NCBI RefSeq assembly: GCF_022682495.2
Contig: NC_071397.1
Location: 16,998,739 to 17,062,738 of the forward strand
Direction of reading: 5' to 3'
Source: Desmodus rotundus
Lineage: Eukaryota; Chordata; Mammalia; Chiroptera; Phyllostomidae
Length of the DNA: 64,000 nucleotides
Shown: positions 55,761 through 64,000 of the stretch, piece after piece
Layout of the letters: each line of letters begins with the position of its first letter
Position numbering within the stretch: the stretch's first letter is position 1
Made by a program: the position numbers and the translations under genes
The notes under the pieces: model-generated
Seen by the model: the letters and a program-made list of their open reading frames with translations, nothing else
What the model was told of the DNA's origin: nothing
The model's database searches: none

Positions 55761-57500
55761 ATGTTCCTCTAAGCCAATAACAACAGTTTGGGCACGTGGC
55801 TGGAGAATCCCAAGATGCATTTGGAGCTGAATTTGAAAGAACAGCTGCAGGGCACGAGTCTCTAATCACGCTTGCAATCCCAGGGTTCAGGAATACAAGA
55901 GCCAGGTCTCTGAGCACAGGACAAAACAGGAAAATAGGTCTCCTGTGCTCTTTCAACACTCCTCTATACACCCTTTCCTCATTCCGCCCTTCCCTCCAGG
56001 CTTCCTCTCTGCTTCGTAGATGCCCTTGGAGTATCAGGAAGGGCTTAGCAAGTAACCTACCCTACCATGTGCTTAATTTAACATCACTTATTTTAATAAA
56101 GAGTTCCAGGGAATGGGCAAAGCTTGTCTATAGGCAAAGAAGTTGACCTCTGACAACGGCATCTCAAGCACAGCAGTGACTGCCTGGTGAGAGAAAGGGA
56201 CCAAGTCCCTGTTTTGAAGACAGTTGAGCATTCAGCCATCTGAAGCTTCAGGTTTCACTTCCCCGCAAGGTCTATCAATCTTGACTGTGATCCTTAACAC
56301 ACCCAAATGTAGAGTGAATTTCATTAAAAACTAACTGTATTGGTTTTCCTCAATCCCCACCCCACTTCAGGCTCCTTCTTATAACATCAGACCAGAGATC
56401 CATGCACCTAATCAAGCATGCCCACGACAGTTTCATTCATCTGCAGCTACGCAAGAGTAACAAAGATGAGTGTGGCTTTTCAAGGGGGTTCCCATCATCT
56501 CAGGAGATTTTGTGTTTAATTATGGAAGCATGTCCTCTGATGAACAGGAGTGCTACAGGCTACAGGCGAACCACGGCCCCTGGGGCCTGACGATCCTTTG
56601 CTCAGATGCCTGAGAGCCATCCCAGGGTGTGAGCTGTGCTAATATGCTGGTACTTTGGAAAATCCTACATAAAAGGCATCTGAAGAACAAAACACACAAT
56701 TGTATCTATTTTCATCAAAGATCATTAAAATTTTGAAAAAAATAACTATTTTCTGACCATTTTGCCTTTCCATTTGTATTAACATTAAATATTTTAATTT
56801 CTATCAAAGGTAAATAATATCTTTATTGTTCTTACAGTGAAGATTTAATTCCAGTTACAATTCCATTCCTTCTTACATTTCCAACATTTATCTTCGATGT
56901 GTTTTCCAGGCTGCCTTTTAATTGCTATTTTGTTGGAGAAAAGCTTAGAATCATTAGATTCTTATTATTCAACATATTTTTCCCATCACATGCTGTTTTT
57001 CTTATATTCATAAGTCTTTGAAGCTTCTAAACCATCTGCCAATTTTCATCAATATATATCTTTTTAATTCTTGCAGGGATTGAATGGTTAGATTTCTACC
57101 TTCAATCAGAAAATCTTTTCACAGGGAAATTACAACCCTTTTACTGTTCTCATTCTGTCGGGTTGTCATTACTGTGTTATGATCTCTTTAATTTGCACGG
57201 TTTCTGTAAGTAAACTCAAAACTTTATTTCCTTAGAAAATAGGTCATAAAATAATCTTAACTGAATTCATACATTTTACTAACATTCAAAGACTAACATA
57301 TGTTAATCCAGAAGTTTAAATTATAATATTAACTTATTTATTAACTCAGTAACAGCTGATCTTCCTGCTAGGAGATAGAAACTATGGATGATTCTTCTTG
57401 TAATAATTTTCATAATACCTCATCATAAAGAAACTATATACACTTTCTGTCTCTTCCTTTCTTTAAACTTCATTGTTTGAAACCTATTAGACATGCTCCT
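55761..57500. other. Unassigned non-coding DNA
   Basis: Average composition to 56640, then very AT-rich to 57500. A 116-codon plus-strand frame (55796-56146) matches nothing known. No repeat family recognised. Confidence 0.42.
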
Positions 57501-57504
57501 CTTA

Positions 57505-58075
57505 TGAGGAGGGACCCCAAAAACTCATAATTTATTTATTAAAAATTGTGTATTTATTCTTACATGTTTAAACTTCGGTCACCTTCAAAGTACTCTCCAT
57601 TTGATGCAATACATCTATCGAGCCTTTTCTCCACTGCTCAAAACAGTTTTTGATCTCATCAGTTTTGATGTCTTTTAGTGCTTCTGCCGTTTTTTGTTTC
57701 ACCTCTTCCTCAACAGCAAAACATTTACTTTTGACAACTTCTTGCATCCAGGGAAACAAAAAAAGTTACTCAGGCGAGATTGGGGTGAATGGGGAGGATG
57801 GAGCATGGGGGTCATGCTGTTTTGGGTCAAAAACTGCTGAACACTCAGCTTGGTGTGGGCAGGTGTGCTAGTAAGTCACTCATCATGAAATGGGCAAATG
57901 CACTGAAAGAGTCTTCAAAATAATTTTATTGAAGCCGAATGCAGCCTCTCACAACAATGCCAGCTGGCACACTGATACACATGGGTTCCTAGGACACTTA
58001 CCTAGCAGGGGAAGCCTGTACTACAAGGGGCTTGTCCTCCAGAAGATAATTCCGGGTTTTTCCATTCCCTCCTCG
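57505..58075 (-). mobile_element. Second mariner, different lineage, internally deleted, with both ends and TA sites
   Basis: A 571-bp element lies between TA at 57503-57504 and TA at 58076-58077. Its left end TGAGGAGGGACCCCAAAAAC pairs with the reversed right end CGAGGAGGGAATGGAAAAAC (15 of 20 matching). These ends differ wholly from the TTGGGT type at 36.9 kb. The interior carries the C-terminal part of a mariner transposase on the minus strand. Confidence 0.88.
57568..57800 (-). pseudogene. Mariner transposase C-terminal relic
   Basis: On the minus strand a frame reads LFPWMQEVVKSKCFAVEEEV, then KQKTAEALKDIKTDEIKNCF and EQWRKG, the family's C-terminal region. Just upstream, in another frame, HPPHSPQSRLSNFF corresponds to the conserved HPPYSPDLAP-type block that carries the third catalytic Asp; here that residue is Gln, and a frameshift separates it from the next part. 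A second frameshift follows EQWRKG, so the normal C-terminal residues lie out of frame. The first two catalytic Asp residues were not found. It is inactive. Confidence 0.85.
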
Positions 58076-58384
58076 TATACCTTATAGTTCTAATACCCAA
58101 TCTAACTTACCAAAGAATTCTGCTTAAATTTGGATTCGTTTATTTCTAGTTTCTCTTTTTTAAAAAAAATCCTTTTTAATAATATTTAGTAGATAGGGAA
58201 TTCAGCTTTAAGTATGTTCTTTCTACCCTTAAATACGATCAATCTCAATTCTTCTTAGTATTCGTTATTATTTTTAAATGCCTGTAGTGAATGTATCACA
58301 TTTCCATCTATTAGCAATTAATCAATTAAAGGTGAAGAACCATGGTTTAGCAAGGTTGTGCACTTCACATAAGATAGCATAGAT

Positions 58385-58515
58385 TTTTAAAAATATTTGT
58401 TTTTTCTATCACCATTTATCCCCCATACCCTTTTCCACCTCCCCCCACACCCCTACCCCCGCCAATCACCACACTGTTGTCCGTGCTGAACCCATGTGTC
58501 TGACTCTAGCAATGC
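58385..58515 (-). mobile_element. Bat L1 3' terminal fragment, minus orientation
   Basis: 'aaaatatttgttttttctat', 'caccatttatcccccatacc', 'cccatgtgtctgactctagc' resemble the 3' UTR ends seen inverted at 39.9 and 46.1 kb. It is short, with no clear target duplication. Confidence 0.55.
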
Positions 58516-60769
58516 TAAAACAACTATTTCTGGGGAAAGTAAACCACACGCAAATATACATCAAATCATTTTTTTAGCAACTAGTACACACAATATGCAT
58601 CCTCAGTTGGACTGTATGGGGGGAGTTTATTTTACAAAAGTTCCTGATCTTCCTGGTTAAAAAAAAAAAGCACTATCCTAAGAGAAAGAGTGAGAGACTT
58701 GTCGGAGGCTGAGCAGGAAGGTAGAGCCTCACAGATCTGAATGTGACCAGAGGACAGGTCGTGCATGTTTGGGGGCGGGAGGAGTGACGTACATGAAGGG
58801 CCTTTATGAAATACATCAACCACAGCTGCAGAAAGTGGGTTCTCCTCACTGAAAACTACACAACCACGGTTCCCCTCGCCCAGCTAAGACAGTTCCTCCC
58901 ACCTTCCCCACTAAAGCCTATCCCTCTGTTTGCTTCCCTTCAAAACAGATTCGATTTACATCCTCAAAACATCTTTACCAAAAACTAAAAAGAAAAATTA
59001 GAATGAGTAAAATATGAAAGCAAAAAAAAAAATTGAACATACAAGATAACAGCAAAGAAACTTAGCTAGTCAACCCTAATCAACAAAATGTTCCAAGTAC
59101 ATGCAGGCCCCTATTCTTGTCGTCCACAAGGACCCTCCTACAAGAAAATCTTTCAGAGTAGCCCTCTTAAAAAGTATCTCAATCCTTTCCAAAATCTAGT
59201 TCTTAATCCTTCAAGATTATCCCACATGGCCCCTGCCTCCTCCCACTTGATATTTCCATCCCACCCCAAAACTCAGTGCTCTGAACCAGCCCAACCTGTG
59301 GTTCCTGATCTCTGATTCCCTTAAGTGAGAAGAGCCCTTCTCCGATCTGGGCCTATGTCTTGAGCACTTTGACATTCTGGAGATTTCTAACATCACCTTG
59401 TACATATTTCTCCCGGCCAGTGCTAGTGCTTGGCTCAAACTTTAGTGACACTTGCTTTCTTCCCCTCGAATTTCTCCAAGGTATCCAAGCAAAAAGTTCA
59501 TCGTGATGGTGTGACAACTCTCACCTTGGCCTGGCTCAACTCCAACTTTATCCTACCTTCTTTTGGCCAGTCAGACCCCCAACTAAAGCTTCTTGTTAAA
59601 TGTCCTGTTTCTCTGAAGGAAACCAATGGACTCTCCCCACTGAAAACAAATGCATATCCACAGAAATTTTTACTCATAACTCTAAGAAATTCACAGGTCC
59701 TTTCGATCCCATCCATAGTCTTTCTATAAAATCCATGAACCCAAAATCAATAGTCCCTGTCTCAGAACCTCCCATCTTTCCCAGATTCTGGCCTAAGCAA
59801 ATATGGTTCCCAGCTCATGGGTACTCAGAGCTGACTAACATCCACACATCCTGCATCATCCATTTACCCTCCAACTCTTCTCTCCTGTAATAAAGTGCTA
59901 GCAAAAGTTTAAACCTTTATAATTGTATAGTTTCAAACCACTGAGCCATACCATAGTCAAAAAGTGAGGAGCTGTCTAGTTTCTGCAGAAATCATTTACA
60001 GGAGCAAAGACTTGCTGAAGTGGGATCAATGCGTGTGCAAGAAAAAGAGCTAGCTGGGCAGAAGCAGAGCTGGAAGTTGTGAAGGACGGGACTGGAATGA
60101 GGGACAGCACTGCACGCGGAGGATCCTGATGTACAACAAAGGGGTCTAAACTTTATCTGTCCCGTAACTTCACATAGGAAAACCTTTGAGGACAGCAATG
60201 GCTGAGGAAGGTAGATATGGGTTTTAGTGAACAACTGGGTGTCAAGGAGGAGGGCCCGGAAGTGGGGAAGTTCACAGTAGGAGGTGATGGCTATTGGATA
60301 AGCTTGAGGAAATAGGCTCCAGAGCAAGGGTGAGAAGGACTCCCACTCCCTAGCAGAAAAACACCAGAGAATCAATAGAACTCACTCAGTGACAAATTGC
60401 ACTTGGTGCCAGGATGCAGAAGGGAGGTGGCAGGAGACAAGAGAAAGGCAATGAAAAGTCAAAAACAGAAAGTTTTGGAACTTATTAATTAGAAAGACAT
60501 TACTAAAAGATAAACAAATGAGCTGAATTTACAAATGGGTAAAGTTTGGTTAGAAATAAGGATAAATTGCTAAGACAGTTACAACATCTCTTTCTCCCAG
60601 TATGTTTAAAGCATAGACATTTAAGCAAGTTTTTAAGAACATCTATTGATTGGACAAGCTCTCTGGATTTTTCTATTTTTTTATTCAGTAGGTCTATCAG
60701 TCTAAAGCTGTGCCTACATGCTGTCCAAACCTAGAGATGAAAAGTGAAAAAAAGTAGCCTATATGGATA
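58516..60769. other. Unassigned non-coding DNA
   Basis: No recognised repeat. Frames of 96-127 codons (plus 59430-59729, plus 59600-59890, minus 59992-60375) overlap opposite frames and show no domain. Confidence 0.4.
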
Positions 60770-60771
60770 TA

Positions 60772-60959
60772 CAGTATTTTTCAGACTATAAGACGCACTT
60801 TCCCCCCAGAATTTGGGAGGAAAATTGGGGTGCCTCATATAGTCTGAAATGTAGCTTATTTATGTTATTAAATATTTTACCACATTTTTTGCTTCAAATT
60901 TTTTTTTCCTATTTTCCTCCTCTAAAACCTAGGTGTGTCTTATAGTCCAAAAAATATGG
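60772..60959. mobile_element. Palindromic MITE with TA target sites
   Basis: A 188-bp element lies between TA at 60770-60771 and TA at 60960-60961. Its left end CAGTATTTTTCAGACTATAA and reversed right end CCATATTTTTTGGACTATAA continue as GACGCAC and GACACAC, 22 of 27 bases matching. A third, inverted copy of the motif lies inside at 60833-60851, so the left 80 bases can fold on themselves. No coding capacity. TA sites suggest the Tc1/mariner superfamily; the family name is not certain. Confidence 0.82.
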
Positions 60960-61204
60960 TAATAGTACATAAATAAGAAATGTTATATTTAGCAACAAGC
61001 AGAAAGCATTCTAACAGCCTGGATTCGTCTTTCTTCAGACGTCATATGTTACACCCCACAGGAAGCAATCTCCTTAGACTGATAGCTCCTCTTCTTTTTA
61101 TATACCTCCTGTCTGCATGTTACACACTGCATAACATTTTGAGATCCTATAATAACTCATTGTGGTTGGTGATGAATATGATTGTGATGAATGAAAATAA
61201 TAAT

Positions 61205-61390
61205 ACATAATATTTATGTCTGTATGCAAAAAAATTCCCATTCTTATAATACCTTTATGACATAAGTACTATTATTATAATTGCTGTTTCAAAGATAAGG
61301 AAATTGAGGCTGAGAGAACAGTAAGTAACTTAACTAAGGTCACATAGCTAGTAAGCCACAGAGTGAATCCAAATATATCTAACTCAAATC
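61205..61390 (-). mobile_element. MIR SINE, minus orientation
   Basis: 'caaagataaggaaattgagg', 'aacttaactaaggtcacata' and 'gctagtaagccacagagtga' are reverse-complement MIR. Confidence 0.85.
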
Positions 61391-61444
61391 TGTCTTATTA
61401 ATTTGTCAACTCTGAGTCTGTCTCATGCAGTGGTCCTAAAACTG

Positions 61445-61505
61445 TAGCTTTTGCTACTTTTTATATAGTAATTGTCCAATAAATGTTTACTGAGTGGATG
61501 GATGA
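61445..61505 (+). mobile_element. L2 LINE 3' terminus
   Basis: 'gtccaataaatgtttactga' followed by 'gtggatggatga' is the L2 3' end. Confidence 0.65.
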
Positions 61506-62859
61506 TGTTTGATGAATTAGGACAACTAGTGGGCAATATATTTCTGCTGAGATCCAGGCTCCCAAACAAAAGCATTTCTACAGCCTTCCTGTCCACACAC
61601 CAGGCACCCTGCTGAAGTATCTCTTCTGGCAACAAGCAAAAAGGCAGACGAGTGAGGTTCTCACCTCGGTCAAATGGTCCGTCAACCACTTCCTTGACGG
61701 CTGTTTACTCATCACGTCTGGCAGATGCTGTGTTCAGGCCTCATAGGACCCTGGCTCCCGGTCTCTCACTTTCAGGTGGTAAGCTCACCACATTTGATTT
61801 TCATGCTTTACGCAGCAGATGTTATCAAAAAAAGTTCAAAAACTACAGAGGTTCAGCAGGATCCATATAAACTTAGATAAAACACATAACCATTTTTAAG
61901 TGGCAGATAGTAGGTCTGTATCTAGTTTTTTCAGACAGGGAAACCATCTTGAAAAGATAATAAATAGGCATGTATTAAACATCTACCATATATACGCTTT
62001 GCACAATGCTAAGAACTGCAACTTAATAAGCTTAACTCTAGTGGAGACAAAAAAACTTGTATATAAATATATAGATACATATACACACATATTGCCCATG
62101 TAAATGATATAATACATATATGCAACATACATATATAAATTATATACATATTTAAAATATAAAGCCTTTGACACAATATAAACAATCATTATACCCGGGT
62201 TCAGTAAAAACAATAAAGCTCAAAGAGCTATAGGCATCCTTGTCAAGATCTGACAGTATGGAGGAGAGAAATTACTTTGCCACCTACATATGTTTTTTCT
62301 CTGTAGCAGGAGGAAATTTATTTAGAGTTCACACAGCATTTTGAATGTCTTCCCAACCCACACTCCTGTTCTTTGAGAACAGTGTTAACGTAACCATAAG
62401 GCTGGATCACCAACAGTCCTGTTTGTACCACATGATCCCTCCTCAACCCAAATTAGCTGCGTGACTCAAGTTAAGGGAACAGGGTTTTCCTGAACCCATG
62501 GCTTGGAACGAAGAGACGCTTATCAGTGGACCTGAGAATATGCAAACATGGGAGAGCCAGAAGCACAGAGAAAAGGAATCCCCAGAGAGAGCTATGGCAT
62601 ATTTCAAGGATGAGGGAGTTCGAGAAATTGAGGGAGCAACTGCTTGACTCATTTGTTGTTCAGGTCTCATTCCAATATTTCGGAATTCCTGTGGTCATTC
62701 CTACCTTTGGTTTCCTCAAACCATCTTTCTATGCTTATGATTAATTCCACATTTTTGCTTATACTAGCTCAAATGAGTTTCTATTGCAAAGAAAGAAGCT
62801 ATATAATCTTCAAAATTTCTTAGTAAGACATAGACAATAATAAAAAACCCTTATATATA
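61506..62859. other. Unassigned non-coding DNA
   Basis: An alternating TA-rich stretch lies at 62055-62160. No recognised transposon or exon. Confidence 0.42.
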
Positions 62860-63060
62860 CTATCATAATAATATATATTTGACCAAATATCTAATTAATA
62901 AGATATTTACCACTGTGTTGATTAATAGTGAATAATTAGAAATGAATTTAAAACCCATTAATAGGAAACTAGATAAATAAATGATGACGTACACATGTAA
63001 TTAAATTCTTACCAAATATTTTTAAACAATATGCACATCAGAGGGTTTTCAAAATTATTT
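62860..63060 (+). mobile_element. Old L1 fragment, plus orientation
   Basis: 'cccattaataggaaactaga' with 'taaataaatgatgacgtaca' resembles the old L1 3' region. Strongly decayed. Confidence 0.5.
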
Positions 63061-63317
63061 GCTTTTCAACTACTATCATCTCACACTTAGCATTACATTC
63101 ATGAGGTTTAACTCAACACTGGTCTAATTATTAAAACTCTGACTTATGCAAAGTTTTTCTCCGTAGCTAAAATGCATTATGACTGTAACGTCCTAGTTCT
63201 TCAGGTCAAAGAGAAAACCAACCCACCAACCTGATTCATAGCCATCATATAATATTCCCCCAGATGGTTCTCATGGTTGAAGTCTACTGCTCCCAACCTC
63301 CTCACTCCCCCTTTTTT

Positions 63318-63355
63318 AGAAAAGAAAAGAAAAGAAAAAAAAAGAAAAAAAAAAG
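63318..63355. repeat. A-rich (AAAAG)n run
   Basis: AAAAG units seen directly. It may be the decayed tail of an unrecognised retroposon. Confidence 0.85.
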
Positions 63356-63760
63356 GTTACTGATCTGTAATCCAGGCAGGAACTTGAGCAGAGCACTAAC
63401 TCTTTTACCTCGGTTCTCAGTGAAGCATGGAAATATTGACGCCTCTCTCTGTTCCTTCCTTATTTATTTTTGTGGAAATCTCCACTTCCAGGGGAATCAC
63501 AGAATAACTATGTGTTCGGTATATCTTAGCCTAGACACAGTCATAGCACTAGACAAAGAGGGGTTGTCAATAAAACAGAGATAATGGACAATAAAACAAT
63601 AAGTGAAAGAAGTGATACCTTCAAATAGATGAATAAAAGATTAATTTGATAATTTTTAAGACTTCAAATTTGAAAACTTCAATAATATTAGAAAGTCAGC
63701 TTCAGAAAGTTGGAAAGTCAGTTGCAAAATAAGTTTATAAAATGTTTTTAATATCAGTAC
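63356..63760. other. Unassigned DNA before an L1 insertion
   Basis: No recognised feature; AT-rich from 63560. Confidence 0.4.
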
Positions 63761-64000
63761 AGAGAAAATCCTATAGACTCCACAAAAAAACTGCTCCACC
63801 TAATAAATGAATTTGGCAAAACAGTGGGATATGAAGTCAATATTCAGAAATCAAAGGCATTTTTGTACACCAAGGAAATATCAGAAACAGAAATCGGGAA
63901 AAAAATCCCATTTGATATAGCAACAAGAAAAATAAAATACCCAGAAATAAATCTCACCAAGGAGGTAGAAGACCTGTACTCAGAAAACTATCCAACACTG
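63761..64000 (+). pseudogene. 5'-truncated L1 ORF2, frame open to the window edge
   Basis: L1 ORF2 encodes the endonuclease and reverse transcriptase that copy L1 RNA into the genome. Here 80 codons are open to the last base, reading ENPIDSTKKLLHLINEFGKT, then VNIQKSKAFLYT, then ISETEIGKKIPFDIATRKIK and INLTKEVEDLYSENYPTL. This part directly follows the catalytic YADD box, which is missing: a TAA lies four codons upstream and the L1 text starts abruptly. The element is therefore 5'-truncated and continues beyond the window. Lack of stops suggests it is younger than the other L1 pieces. Confidence 0.88.

Noticed and set aside
1..64000. CRISPR array, phage, plasmid or bacterial operon
   Set aside because: No direct-repeat and spacer pattern and no bacterial gene; the fossils are all mammalian.

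Overview
This window is eukaryotic nuclear DNA from a placental mammal, most likely a microbat (Yangochiroptera, possibly a noctilionoid). The mammal call rests on dense fossils of L2 and MIR, MaLR-type LTRs, MER5-like and Tigger DNA transposons, and L1. The bat call rests on five copies of a tRNA-derived SINE with the layout of the bat Ves family (clear A/B-box relics, CT-rich 3' part, A-rich tail), two mariner deletion derivatives and L1 3' ends of a type I associate with bats. The family-level placement is inference.

I find no convincing protein-coding exon, tRNA, rRNA, CRISPR array, operon or bacterial gene. All stop-free stretches are short (at most about 167 codons) and are explained by repeats, GC-rich or polypurine composition, or chance. 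The recognisable protein relics all belong to transposons: two internally deleted mariner transposases, a Tigger transposase start, and L1 ORF2 pieces. The window reads as intergenic or intronic DNA.

Layout. 0-12.9 kb: a split MIR, two MaLR-like LTRs, another LTR, and many L2 copies, including an inverted and a tandem L2 arrangement (6.0-7.9 kb) and an L2 split by a small hAT element with a perfect 8-bp target duplication (9.48-9.72 kb). 12.9-25 kb: mostly unassigned, with an old L1 3' end (18.1 kb), a long GGAA tract (19.1 kb), MIRs and L2. 25-36.8 kb: MER5-like fragments, MIRs and old L1, plus the longest unassigned stretch (28.1-32.3 kb). 36.9-42.5 kb: a busy accessory block with a mariner deletion derivative, an unnamed repeat in two inverted copies, LTR candidates, SINEs and a 5'-inverted L1. 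43.7-47.7 kb: a Tigger element and a long antisense old L1 that carries a younger 5'-inverted L1. 51.7-55.8 kb: SINEs, MIR, L2 and hAT elements, with a Ves SINE inserted into a MIR tail. 57.5-58.1 kb: a second mariner from a different lineage. 60.8 kb: a palindromic TA-flanked MITE. The window ends inside a 5'-truncated L1 whose ORF2 frame is open to the last base.

The nesting gives a relative order of events: L2 and MIR first, hAT, Tigger and MaLR activity next, then mariner, Ves and L1 insertions.
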